Source: Paramyrothecium sp. XJ0827 (lineage: Eukaryota > Ascomycota > Sordariomycetes > Hypocreales > Stachybotryaceae). Taken from it: a stretch of DNA of 64,000 nucleotides. The translations under genes and the position numbers were made by a program. The stretch is taken from positions 2,480,001-2,544,000 of the forward strand of contig JAJFPB010000001.1 in the NCBI GenBank assembly GCA_020881915.1. Reading direction: 5' to 3'. The notes below the pieces were generated by a model that had not been told where the DNA came from, ran no database searches, and was given only the letters and a program-made list of their open reading frames with translations. Shown here in pieces: positions 36,308 to 48,046 of this stretch; position 1 is the first letter of the stretch, and every line of letters begins with the position of its first letter.

Positions 36308-37410
36308 ATGAGTCTCCTAAGCCCGGCCAGGTGTTCGGAGGCACCCGAATCAACGCGCAGCGATGCAGGCGTCGCTGGGACGGGCGTAAGTCAAACCCGC
36401 CATGCCATGCCATGCCTGCCGAGCCATCTGGTTATGTCTGCCGGGAACTGACGTCTCTCGCCAGATCCTACTATCCTTTATGATAACAGCAGGCCTGGCC
36501 ATCGTCCTGTCGGCAAGTGTCATGTTTGGCGAGTTCAGGGGCAAACCGTCCACCATCAGGCGGAAGTTGCTCAGCAGCTACAGCGATTCTCAGATCCTCC
36601 AGGGGATTGGCATCCAAAGTGAGTGGCCAGACCTCGTGAGCCTCAGCAGAGAGCATCACTGACAAGTCCTCATCAGGTGTCGGTTTGGCCAAGATGAACA
36701 CCCTCGTCCCATACCATTTCTTCCTCATCTGGATGCTGTCACTCCTTTCCATGGCCACGCACAATGCCACCCTCCTCGCCTTGGTGCACGACTACCGACG
36801 CGACTGGGTGCTTCGATGGATGCGGCAGGCCCTCATGTTCGTCAACCTGGCCTTGTCCTCGGTCTCTGGCATTTTCGTGTTGCAGGCCGTCGCAAAAGGC
36901 CTAGACGACAAGACCCTTCCGATTGCTTGTGTGTGGGAGGTAGAAGGTCAAGGAGCCCCTGCCAACGCTGGGCTTTCATATGTCGGTACCATCGTCGTCA
37001 TCGCCGGCAACTGTCTGATCTTCGGTCTTGCTACGTGGTATCTCCACAGCCGAAACCAGAAGTTCTTCATGCCAGTTCAAATCGTGGGCATGTTGTTGAT
37101 GGCGGCCATTGCCATTGGTGCCGCTGTCAGGGTCATCCTCCTGTCCCAGGCATTCGGCAACCCTTCCGTCAAGCTTGCAGACAACGGAGAGACGGATTGG
37201 AGTTTCGGCCAGCTACTTTCGGTCCTCCTCCTCATCTTTCCCCTGGTCTCGGTCGTTGAGATTTACAGGGGTGATATCAAGGTTGCCCCGCCCGTAACGG
37301 ATGAGCGCCAGCCTTTGTATGACGGGGAGTTGCAGGAAGTTTCGAGTGGACAGAAGAACTTCCAGCCCAACCCTTTCTTTGGCTCGCAAACAAACCTATT
37401 CAGGAAGTGA
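36308..37410 (+). CDS. Polytopic integral membrane protein, function unknown
   Basis: Three exons: 36308-36385, 36465-36618 and 36677-37410, giving 321 residues. The ATG gives MSLLSPARCSEAPE, then the intron joins GTG to ILLSFMITAGLAIVLSA, the first membrane segment. The loop GKPSTIRRKLLSSYSDSQILQGIGIQ lies before the next segment. About six further hydrophobic stretches follow (for example FFLIWMLSLLSMATHNATLL and YVGTIVVIAGNCLIFGLATW). The C-terminus is soluble (about 55 residues). The intron positions and the SDSQILQGIGIQ-type block are typical of a fungal protein family of unknown role. I do not recognise a transporter motif. Confidence 0.78.
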
Positions 37411-38004
37411 GCTCGGAATCCGGAACAACAACAATAGCGGTCAAAACAGTGGCCGAGGCTGCCATGATGGCAACTCTTCGCCGAACAGGGCTCGTCGACC
37501 ATGATCCATTCGCAAATCCCAAAGCAATACCCCTTAGATGATCTCACCAAACGTCAAGGCGCAGGATATTTGGCCAAAAGCTAGCTGGCACTAGGAAAAT
37601 GGTCAACAGATTGATTATGCACTGACTTGATCTGATAATGCAATGACACATTACATTTATGATAGAGTAAAGTTCAATTCGCTGCGGTACTGTGTGGATA
37701 GTTCTAGAACTATCTCCCCTTTCCAGTAGACTTTTTTTTTTCCTTTCCAACTTCTTTTATTTTTCATTCTTTTTGACGAATTCGTTTGTTCATTTCCTGC
37801 TTACAGGACAACGCATTTCTTTGGAAGACCACAAGGGCCTTCCTTGGAACTCCCCTCATGCTGTGGAGTGCGCTTGAACTCCTTGTTGGCTGGCGATGGC
37901 TCCGCGGATGGCTGTACAGAAGGCTGTACGGACGGCTCATCTTGGACAGGCTCCTCCTTCCCAGGCTCGTTAGCAGGATTGCCGACAGGCTGGCTATCTT
38001 GTAG
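37411..38004. other. Convergent spacer
   Basis: 594 nt between two 3' ends. It holds a T-rich stretch at 37731-37770 and imperfect copies of GGCTGTACGGA near 37910-37935. No gene is visible. Confidence 0.45.
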
Positions 38005-38811
38005 TCATCCGCTGTACTTGGCAACGGTCTGGTAGAAAGCCTCGCCCTGGATGGTGGCAACCTCAAGTTCCTTGGCGGAGGGTTGACGAGAGCCATCCCC
38101 GACGAAGGTGCCGGCACCCCAGGCGCTGCCACCGCGCACCTCGGAGATATCGGACATCAGGGGAAAGGCCTTGGCGTAACCAAAGGGGACGTAGATGATG
38201 CCGTGGTGCGCAAGAGTAGACAAGGCGGCGATGGCAGTGGACTCCTGGCCACCACCTAGGGTGCCGGTAGAGACGAAGAGGCCAGCCATCTTGCCCCAAT
38301 AACCACCCTTGGCCCACTGGCCGCCAGTCTTGTCCCAGAAGGTCTATAATTATGCGTTAACATGTGGCGCCAGAGCCATGCAGTACCCATGCAGGGAAGA
38401 CACGTACCTTCCACTGTGCTGGGAAGTTGCCATAACGGGTCGGGATGCCCAGAAGGAGACCATCGTAAGGGAGGAGGTCGGCAGGATCGCTGAGAACAGG
38501 AACGCTGGCGTCCTTGGGAGGCGCGTGCATCTTGGTCAGGACCTCGTCGGACAAGGTCTCGGCGATCTGGAACAAGTCGGCGGTGCCGCCAGCCTTCTCA
38601 ATGCCAGCCTTCTCGGCCTCAGCAAGCTGCTTGATGTGGCCGTACATCGAGTACTGCGCAATAGAACCATTAGCAAAAGGTATACATTAAAAACATAGGC
38701 CCAATCGTGTGCGCCCAGCTAGCTCAATTACACCAGGGCCTTCTCCCTTATAGATATGGGGGGAAAAATGAGGAGCGAACGTACGTAAACAATGGCGATC
38801 TTGGGAGCCAT
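38005..38811 (-). CDS. pst2: NAD(P)H:quinone oxidoreductase, WrbA/Pst2 type (flavodoxin-like)
   Basis: FMN-dependent enzyme that reduces quinones by two electrons and protects against oxidative stress. Three exons: 38811-38785, 38653-38408 and 38343-38005, giving 203 residues. The first exon encodes only MAPKIAIVY. The FMN phosphate loop is IVYYSMYGHI. Further family blocks are [31 protein letters not shown], and the C-terminal [15 protein letters not shown] and [12 protein letters not shown] (the QGEAFY block). Length matches WrbA-type enzymes and Alt a 7-like allergens. Two GT..AG introns are small. It is likely stress-regulated, but no site was identified with certainty. Confidence 0.95.
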
Positions 38812-41162
38812 AGTGTCTGGGTTTATGTCTGGATGTGTGTAAGGTTGTGTTGATAGTAGTACTGGAATCAGGACTGGGTTCAGCAATCGAGGTTGGAGCT
38901 ATGGGACAGCTCTCTTATTATACTTGACACTGGCACCCCAACGCCGAGAACAGGAAAGAAGGGGAGGGGCGTGAGCCTACGAATAGGTGACTGGGGAATA
39001 AGGGATGCGGGACTGGCGACACGCAATGAGGGGTGAGGCAACACTAAGGCCGGGAGGTACGGATAAGCCTTGTGTTATGTGATGGACCTGATGCAAAGGA
39101 AAGGTTGGATGTGGACCGATCGTTTGGCAAGCTCCGGCAGCTTCACACCAATGGTTATGTCATTGGGACGTGGGCGATGTCACCTCCAGACGGGCCCCGA
39201 CCACGCTCATGGGTGCGGGCCCCTTCGCCGACGACGGCGAGCCTACGGGTTCTGGGCATACTGGCCGCTCGGTGGAATGGGGATCAACTTTAGGGAGTTG
39301 TTGAGATGCGGATAAGGCCACGGCACTACGAAGGCGGGGTCCCCCGTAGCCATGGCTGAAGTCTTAGACAGAGGCGCCCCTCCTCAAGGTAGCTTGACGA
39401 GCGACACTAGCCAACGTCCTCGTCTTCCGCAGAGCTCGCTCGAATCGACCGATGGCGCAAGCGGGGCGCTGGCGCCGCCGACATCGAGTTTTGGCTTTCC
39501 GGGCGGTGGTCTATCAGACCACTCTCTTTCCCGGACGGGCACTGGCTCGCGGCTGTATTCGCTATCCATGGACGGATGGCCGGCTTTGTAAGGCACTTTC
39601 TAGCAGGAGGTTTCTTCCAGCAGCGTTAACAGTCAGAGCTTAAGTAACCATTGCCCGAAACTGACAAACCTCGAGGCCCCCCCCCCCCTCCCCACCCCAC
39701 CTCGCCCGTGGTCACCGCAACATGCTTTGATGGGTGGGGCAGATCCCCTCCTGGCGGGGCTTATCTAACCATTTGCTAAGCTCCTCTGCCTATCTGTACC
39801 TCACCTCTATACCCGCTTCAGTGCACCTTACGTCTTTCTCGCCTTGGTTCTACAACCCCTCACACGTAGCTCAGCCGTTGGACGGCATTGCTTTCGATCA
39901 TCCTAACCTTACTTTCGATTAGCTTCTTCTCATTAATGTCGGGGCTGTCAAAACAGGCCCGGGACAATGAGTGCTCCGCTATCGATTGACAAACTCATGC
40001 GTCAGCTCCTGCTAAGCAACTCTCCTCACCGACATTCACCTGCTGCACATCTGAACGTCGCCGAGCATCAATCAACTCCGGTCAGGTCTTGCTCGCGAAT
40101 CCAATTGAGCGCTGACGAAGTCAATTGAGGTCTGCGTCCCGGTACCTATCGTTTGAGATGCCCCACTCCCTTCATATTTGCTCTGCCGGTTGCATTGCAG
40201 TGGAGTGCATTGCATCTGCAGGCACTCTGCTTTGTTTCGGTTCATTGACAACACACGAAGACAGTACTAGGTAGGCAGTCAAATGGGGTTACAGAGTATA
40301 ATGGAGTCGATTGTGTCAGACAATACCAAGATACGTCTACTAGAATACCCCAGTAGGTCTAAATTCCCTCAGAAGCCCTTCCTGTATCAGGCGTCGAGAA
40401 CCTTCCAGCAACCTGCATATGCACATCTCGTCCAAATATTCAACGAATCATGCTCTTCCCGAGGCCATGTAGGTGCCGAAATGTGCTTAAAATAACCACT
40501 TCGGCCAAGTTGCCGGCTTGTGTTACCCACTCTTCTCGACCCTTTCCCGCCTTGGCCATTTGGGTCGCATAGGTAGTTGAAGGCCAACAAGCGCTTCAGG
40601 TCTTACGATTCCACACCGCTTCAGGATCGCTCATGCATCCTGAAGTAACAATCTTTGTGTTTGAGATTGTGGAAGTGTCTTCAGTCACCTGAGCATTGCT
40701 ATTGCACCTGCATCCTTTGGGCAATACAAAGAGCGGTACGATGGTTTGTTCGACAAATCCATCACTTGTCTGCCTTTACACCACAAGTGATGCGGCCATG
40801 CGAAGCCGAGAACTAGCTATTCGTCTATTATGACCCCAATCATATTGACCCATCTAAAAGCCAACCCTTCGCCAAAGATACAGGTTTCATAATCCATGAG
40901 TCAATACAAGAAACCTGCATGCAGCTATATGTGACAATAGCACGCGACCTTGTGTGCTGCTTATTAACATCCTAACCAAATTCCAAAAGTTAATCAGTTC
41001 ATACTCCATGACTGCCGTGCTAAACGCCCCAGAATACTGGTTGAGATAAAACGAAATGAAGTTTTCGAAACGCTTTGAAGGACCAAGCTTCCCAGACCAC
41101 CCAGGCGCCCATTTTCTTATAGGAAGAGGAAGAGAAAGAGACGAGGTTGAGAGAGGGCGGGC
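38812..41162. other. Long spacer upstream of the quinone reductase
   Basis: About 2.35 kb with only short, unconvincing frames. A run of 12 C at 39677-39688 sits in a C-rich strand-biased stretch. This may hold regulatory sequence for the stress gene or an undetected noncoding RNA; I see no direct evidence for the latter. Confidence 0.4.
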
Positions 41163-42579
41163 TCAGTGGCCTTGCCTTGGTGTGGTATCGTTCATTGGCT
41201 CAATCACGATTTCTGGCAGGGAACCAAACTCCCGACGGACCGCAGAAGTTGGAGTTGGCGGCTCCGAGTTATCAGCCCTTCCCCCAATAGTATTGGTTAG
41301 GCTTCGTCCGCTCCCTTGCGAAGGTAGTTTGTAGGGGCCGGCGTAATCGGGTGGAGGTTCCATCGGCGTCGTCGACCGAGTGTAAATGTTCCTATCACTG
41401 TCGTTGTCGAGCGACAAATCCTCGTACCCGGGCGGTGGCATGCTCTCGTCGCCGAGGTCTGCCTCGATCAGCTCCGGGCTGGACCCCGCGCGACCCTCCC
41501 CTGCGCTCGATCGTCTCCGGCCTCGGGGATGCGAGTCCGCATTTGAGCGGGCAGTAAGCCCCGGTGAGGGCGTGTCGCTGTCAATGCTCACCACTGAGCT
41601 GACACTAGCGGCACGCAGATGAGGTCCCGGCGATTGACGCCTTGAGTGTGTCGATTGGGCGATACTCGCGGCATCCGAGAGGAGGCCCAACCGTTCGCTC
41701 TCGACGCTATTTGCCCTCAGGCGTGTTCCATCATGGTGAGCAACGCCCAGGTCCGCGTAAGAGACGCTGGACACGGAGCGTTGACGGTTTTCCTTCACGC
41801 GAGTGGCGTCCCTCCTAAGCTCATCTATCATGCTGTTGCTGGTGGTCTGGGCTGTTCGTGCTTCTTGCCGGATCGCAGCCAGCGCCGCTCTGTCATTCCT
41901 CTCCTGTGCTTCCTCCCGACGCCTTCTCCTGTCGTCTCGTTCGGCAGCGTGCTGTCGCCTGGTGGCTCTGATTTGGTACAGCGCCTCCATTTCCTCATCT
42001 CGCAAGGCCTCCTCGCGTTCCTCCGTCGGCATGTCAACGACCACATCAATACCATCCCTTTCGCCCTCGCGGCCAAGCACTTGCTCGTTAGTGCCAGCCA
42101 TCGGGCGATAGGCGGGAAGTGTCATGACGGACCGCACCGATGTGTGGCGGTCCACGGCAGCCGCAGAGTTGCCGGCTTCATTGCTGCGAGAAGCTGCCGA
42201 TCTGGAACCCGATGTCGTCGAGCCAAGCTGGTGTGCTTGTGCGGTCGCGTCGGTGCTATCGTCCCCCGCAGCCTGCTGGTATCCGCGGCCGAAAAGTCGA
42301 CGCCCCGTGCTACTCTTCCCAGATGAACCGCCCTTGCCTTTTCGTCGGTAGTATCGGAAAAGGACGGTTGCCAGAAGCGCGAAACCTATGACGGCCGAAA
42401 GAATCTTGTAGGGAAAACCCGGTCAACGTGTGCCTTCACGATGCCAACTCGATGATGCGACAACTTACAATAACGGGGAGGATCTTGGCCGTGGTCTGCC
42501 GCCGGACAAGGTGCGACGAATTGGAACGCTCGGCTCCGGTGCTCCACTGGCGCTGCACCAGCTGATTCCTTAGATGCAT
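41163..42579 (-). CDS. Single-pass membrane protein with coiled coil and two PPxY motifs
   Basis: Two exons, 42579-42469 and 42404-41163, giving 450 residues. The N-terminus ([13 protein letters not shown]) lacks a clear signal peptide. A single hydrophobic segment, [20 protein letters not shown], follows at about residues 33-52, so it is likely a type-I or type-III single-pass protein. After the basic stop-transfer ([10 protein letters not shown]) comes a charged helical region ([20 protein letters not shown]) and Ser-rich disordered sequence. The tail holds [10 protein letters not shown] and [10 protein letters not shown], two PPxY motifs that typically bind WW domains of Rsp5/Nedd4 ubiquitin ligases. 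The intron splits the membrane segment. No family name is known to me. By structure it could recruit a ubiquitin ligase to a membrane, which is inference. Confidence 0.75.
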
Positions 42580-43708
42580 TCTCGTCTCAGTCGCCAACGA
42601 CAAATGGCGAGGGTATGAATGGGAGCGGGGTTTGGGCTGGCTTTGAATGCCCGGGAATTGAACTTGTTAAGCGCCAGGGACAGACTTGTTGTGGCGGCAG
42701 ACAGAGGGACACGAGCACGGTTATCGAAACCCAGTCGTCAGCCTCTCGGGACCAACGACAGCCCGGGCTTGATTGGGTTGGCCCGTGGAGTGAATACGCC
42801 CGACTCGACAGGGGTGGGTGATGCGCTGCGCACGCGTCTTACATCCGAACTTAGGGGAGTAGTCGATCAATCTTGGCTTGGGGACTCGAATCCAAGATCC
42901 ACATGTGCCATGTCGTAATAGAACATTGTCTCTCCAAAATGTGCACAGCAGCCTTGTTCATACCTCGACTTTCAGCACCACGATTGAAAGCATGCCCTGA
43001 GTGGTTCTCATGCGGTATTCGCAATCCTTGTAACGTGGGTTGGATGCACCACCCAAAGCCCTGTCTCGTACTTCGTCCTTCTCCTGTGTCCATGCTGCTT
43101 CCGGACCTGGACACCCGTCAATTCCACTCCTCTACCTTTCTCTTGATGTTTGCCGGACCCTGCTTAGTCCGAGTTTTGAGTTCGTCGATTGTGCGAAGCC
43201 ATCTTCATCCGGCTAAGCGAGGCAAGGCTTGGCAACTGTTCGGTTCATGCCCTTCGTGGTAGGTATCGGATACACGTTCCAGCTCTTGACTGGGATAAAA
43301 AGCTGCTGCAGCATGTCCGCACGTGCCAGAAACCATCAATCCCAGTCCATCTAGTGGTCAATATCATAGCATGTAATGAAGGCACAATTGCTTCCATGGA
43401 TTGTTTCATATTAAGCTTAATATCGACTTACTATCTTCCCCGAGTCGCCCTCGCGTCAAAGTTCAAGCACGGGCAGGGACGGTCTCGCCGGGCGGGGGGA
43501 ATGCTATTTACGGTACACAGCCGGACAGGCCCCATATAGTGGCTGTACGGACTTTTGTGGCTTCGTCAATCAACTCCAACCAATCATAACGCATCAATGA
43601 CTCAAAAGTAGATGGTAGCTTGTACTTGCCGGCTGTCTTGAAACTGCTGTATTGCAGGCCTTTTCAGGGCACCACGTATCAAGGTAGGCAAATCAACATC
43701 TCATATTC
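42580..43708. other. Spacer between two minus-strand genes
   Basis: About 1.1 kb holding the promoter of the PPxY membrane-protein gene and the 3' end of the next gene. I see nothing coding. A small perfect hairpin (CTTGG..CCAAG) surrounds 42880-42897. Confidence 0.4.
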
Positions 43709-45212
43709 TCATCCGAACTTCTTCTCAAATTTCTTGAACATCCCGGATACGCCTCTCTCCAACCGGCCCGCATTCTCTTCTAGCTTGCCTCTAACCTCCT
43801 TCTTTGGTTCGTAGTGATGCGGTTTTGAACCGGGGGGAGTCTCGGACTCCGTCGGCCGGTAGAGCTGCTGATGGATGGAATAATCTTGACTGCCTTGTCG
43901 CGCTTGATGCGACTGCGTGTATGAGTAATTCGAAAAGCCTCCGGGCGGTGGGGGAAGACCTGACGTCGCTGCCGGCGGCGTGCTCTGTGCTTGGGACGTT
44001 GGGGGTGGCGGTTGCGGTTGCGACTGCGACTGCGACTGCGGCTGAGGCTGTGACTGTGATTGTGGCGGTGGAGGCGGTATACCAGATCCGAGAGGGAATC
44101 CTGCGCCATATATGTTAGGCAAGCCTGGCGAGGGCAGCGGAGCATGGGCTGGCATCGTGGTCGCTCGATGAATGCCAGGATGCTGAAGAGGTGCACCCAA
44201 ATGCGGAGGGAGACCTGGGCTTGCGAGACCTTGTGGGGGTAGCCCCGGACTGGCGAGACCTCCTGGCGGAAATTGGGAGTGTGGCGGGAGCCCAGGTGTG
44301 AACGGCTGCCTTTGATAGTCGTACGCAACTGCGACGGACAGAGGATTCAATGGATCCTCATCTGGAGGAGGCGTCTTCTCCCTATGACGTATCGTTTCCG
44401 GCGCAGCTGGAGCAGCTGGATTGTATGCCATCGGCACGAATGAAGCTGGTGGAGCAGGAGCGGGTGCAGGCGCATCGGACGGCGCAACTGCAGAGACGGG
44501 CGGGCCCGCAAAGCTTTGAGTAGCTGACTGTGAGGCCGAGCCTGAGCGGCTGTATGATGGATCAGTTATAGCCACATTTTCCAGCCTCTGCACAACAGAA
44601 CTCATTCCCGCAGGCTGCGGGGGTGGCCCAGGCTCATCGAGAACTTCGACTTGGGATGGTGGAAGCACTCGCCGCACGCCGTTGACAAATTGAAGCGCAT
44701 CGCGTTGGGTCCAAAAGTATATGTCTAGGGAATGAAGTTTGTAGTGGTATTTGTTCTCGTTGCGCGGGTCATAGGTGGGTAAGTGCCATTGGCTTTGGTC
44801 GACAGTTTCAGCGACGGTGAGAGACACCATACAGTGGTGCTTGTAAGAGTATCGCACTTGTGTTTGGTCGAGTACTGTAGAGCCAAGCATGAGCAACCTA
44901 AGCGTTTCAACCAGAACAAATAGAGATGTCGCTTACAGCCATCGAAAGCATCCTGGTCGTCTGTTCCTGGATGGTTCGCCACCTCAATGCGACACTTGCG
45001 TTCTTTTGCGTTTTCGAACAGGTAGACATAGGAGCCTTTGTCAAATCGGTGATGTCGAGGTTTCACATCTGCAGGGCCATAGAAATAATGAACATCGCCA
45101 AATCTACGTCAATTATCAAACGGTTAGATCCCGGCTTCAACCTCAGCATCTCTCTAGCGATTGTTCAAACTCACAGTGTGGCGACGTTCTCCTCGCCTGG
45201 CCGCGCTGCCAT
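43709..45212 (-). CDS. Pro/Gln-rich protein with conserved N-terminal domain, function unknown
   Basis: Three exons: 45212-45175, 45103-44937 and 44874-43709, giving 456 residues. The first 150 residues look folded (DVHYFYGPADVKPRHHRFDK, then RCRIEVANHP-like sequence and WTQRDALQFVNGVRRVL). I would expect a PH/EVH1-type domain of unknown partner, but this is not certain. The rest is low complexity: repeated GLASPGLPPQ-type units, runs of Gln-Ser-Gln-Pro, and Pro runs. It ends in a charged helix (KLEENAGRLERGV..MFKKFEKKFG). The intron 2 acceptor was chosen because a nearer one breaks the frame. It is divergent from the Pol kappa gene. The domain label is a guess; the exon model is better supported. 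Confidence 0.7.
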
Positions 45213-45888
45213 GGTAGCGGTAACAGCTGCTCTATGCCTTGGGCCTGAGATACTTGAGGACAAGAAAGTGTAACATCAGCCGAAGGAGAGGGGGAAAGGC
45301 AAGCAAGGGATGGAGGGGTTGATTTTCAACTTGGAAGCTTGCCGAAGCCCGGCGTACATGAGCATGCCCCATCCCATCCCAGGAACCACATCAGCCATAC
45401 AGCTGACTGTCGAGACGGGACCAATCTGCACGTCTTGCCCTGCATGCTGTCTTCGTCGGCGCTTACAACAACGCTACAGCAGGGGGAGAGTGATGGAGGT
45501 TGTGGCCAATCAGGGCGTTGAACGATGTGATTGAGAACATGAGCCGAGCATGATCCATTGGTGGGGATCTCGGCACCTCGAAGAAACGTCTGGTTATTGG
45601 TCACTCGTTGGGTACCTCATCCCACTTGCCAAGCCTTCCCACCTAAAGAGGCCAAAAGGACGCTGTCCTTGAACAGTGTTGTCAAGTGGTGCTATATCTC
45701 ACGTGATTTCGCGTTCATGCTAGAACGCGTTCGACAAACTTGGATGGTCGAGGCCAGTCATCCACCAACGTCAACCCAAACCCTGTGAACTTCTGGACAA
45801 GCAAACTGAGAAGCCAGAGAGGACGATGGCCCTGTTAAGACTCAACTCATAGCGCGCAAATCTTCTGTCAGCTCATGGCCTGCTCAGT
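45213..45888. promoter_or_regulatory. Divergent promoter region, Pro-rich protein / Pol kappa
   Basis: 676 nt between divergent start codons. No TATA box, repeat or gene is obvious. Confidence 0.45.
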
Positions 45889-47831
45889 ATGGACTCTGAG
45901 CCGGCCGATGAGACGAACCAGACTAAGGAGGAAGAGGATAACTTGAAGACACTCAAGTATCATTTGCTTGGCCCCTCACTGACCAAGGCTGGTCAGGACA
46001 AAGTCGACCAGACCAAGGTATATATTTCCCCATTGCGTTGTCATCATATGCGGCCGGTGCCTGATAGGTTTAACTACAGGTCTCTGAAATCATCTACAAT
46101 GCCTCCAAAGGCTCCAAGTTCTTCAACAGGGAAGAAGTTCGGGACAAGGTCTTGACGCAAAAAATTGAACAAATTTTATCTCGCAAGAAGCAGCTAGAGA
46201 AAAGAGACCTCAGCCATGACTTGCGGAATGCTGATCGACTCATCACTGAGCTTGAGTTGACGAGGGATCTGAGTCAACACATTGTACACATCGATTGCGA
46301 TGCCTTCTACGCCGCCGTAGAGCAGTTGGAGAGGCCCGAATTGGCCAATGTTCCCTTTGCCGTTGGTGGAGGTGTTCTAACCACTTGCAATTACGTTGCA
46401 CGCAAGTTTGGCTGTCGTTCCGGCATGGCCGGGTTCGTGGCCAAGAAGCTTTGTCCCAGCCTAGTGCTGATCAAACCAAACTTCGAAAAATACACGTCCA
46501 AGGCTCATGAAGTGCGAGATGTATTGGCAGATTACGATCCCCGCTTCGAAAGTGCCAGTATAGACGAAGCCTACCTCAACATCACCGAGTATTGCATCGA
46601 AAAGCACATGGAACCAGCCGAGGCTGTGGAGCAAATGCGAAGGGAGATCCACGAGAAAACCAAGATCACGGTATCGGCTGGCATCGCAGCAAATGCCAAG
46701 CTGGCAAAGGTTTGCTCCAACATGAACAAGCCGAATGGGCAATATGTTCTGCCTAACGATCGCAACACCATCATGTCGTTCATGCGAGATCTACCCACCA
46801 GGAAGGTCAACGGTATCGGTAGGGTCCTTGAGCGTGAACTGCTGGAGATTGGCGTGAGGACTTGCGGCGATATCTATTCTGAGAGGCAATATCTCTACCA
46901 GTTGTTTGGCGAAAAGACCTTTGATTTCTTGATGAATTGCTACCTCGGGCTCGGAAGGACGAAGATTCAACCTGCCGAGGAATACGAACGAAAAAGTGTG
47001 GGCACTGAGAGCACATTCCACGAAATATCTGACCCTGGTCAACTCAGAGACAAGCTTCGCTGGACTGCTGAGGAGCTCGAGAAAGACATGAAGCGAGCGC
47101 ATTGTAAAGGACGAACGCTATGTCTGAAAGTAAAGCTGCACACCTTCGAAGTCTATACCCGACAGGTCGTCACTCCAAAGGCAATTTTCATGGCCGATGA
47201 CCTTTACGATTTTGCACTTCCCATGTTGTCGAAACTCGAACAAGACATGCCGGGCATCAAGCTTAGACTCATGGGTCTTCGGTGCACTCATCTCGTTAGT
47301 ACAAAGAAGCCGGACACGATGGCGTTCTTCGGTTTCAAGCCAAAACGCACCGACTCGGATGGTGAATTGTCCGAGATTTCTGCGCCGTACCCGAAGAGAA
47401 AAGCAGACGGGTTGGAAGACGATGAGAACTGGGAAAAACTACCAGACGAAGTCCTGTATGGCTACGATGCGGAGGAGATAGCTGAAGATGGCACCGTCTC
47501 CGAGCTCATTGCATCGGATGATCAAGCGGCTTATCGCAGGCACGGTAAGGAGATCGAGCCCAACCCCAAGAAACCTTCGTCGCCCACCGAGGAGCAGTGG
47601 TGGGATTGTCCAATCTGCAGCCGGCCGCAACCAGTTGACGAAAGGCTGTTCAACGAGCACATAGATTTATGCCTGTCTAGGCAAACGATCCGCGACGCTG
47701 TTCAGCAAGGCATTCCAGAATCGTCGAGAGCTTCTACCCCCGAAGCGAAGAAGCAGAAGCAAGTAGACAAGAAAAGAGGGCGGGCGCCTTCCCACGATCC
47801 TAAGCAGAAGCGTCTGTTTTTTGGAAAGTAA
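45889..47831 (+). CDS. POLK: DNA polymerase kappa (Y-family, DinB)
   Basis: Translesion polymerase that extends past damaged bases. Two exons, 45889-46017 and 46080-47831, giving 626 residues. The N-terminal extension typical of Pol kappa is present (LGPSLTKAGQDKVDQTK, then VSEIIYNASKGSKFFNRE), unlike bacterial DinB. The catalytic core shows VHIDCDAFYAAVE and SASIDEAYLN with its metal-binding Asp and Glu residues. A UBZ-type zinc finger, CPIC..H..C (about residues 568-586), reads ubiquitin on PCNA. The C-terminal QKRLFFGK resembles a PCNA-binding box but is not canonical. It is convergent with TRK. Expression after DNA damage is expected but not shown here. Confidence 0.96.
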
Positions 47832-48046
47832 TGTATTTACGAATTACACGAGCAATGAACAACAATTTTGAATACAGGTTGCATCAACAAGTCGCGTATT
47901 TGTCTAACGGTGATGTCTAATTCATCTCAACATCCCCAAGAATAAAATGGCTTCCTGAGCCTGATCTGGCTTGGCCGCATGGACCATGGCTGCAGTTGAT
48001 TATGAGCAATGATATACTTCAAAGTCTGCGTAGCAAAGAAGGGGTG

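Noticed and set aside
39677..39688. Run of 12 C
   Set aside because: A simple homopolymer in a C-rich spacer; no clear role and possibly variable by slippage.
41646..42326. 226-codon frame opposite the PPxY membrane-protein gene
   Set aside because: It is antisense to a two-exon gene with a clear membrane segment and motifs; its composition resembles a mirror frame.
42875..42905. Small hairpin CTTGG..CCAAG with a TCGAAT loop
   Set aside because: The loop is 10 nt rather than 7 and there is no acceptor stem, so it is not a tRNA.
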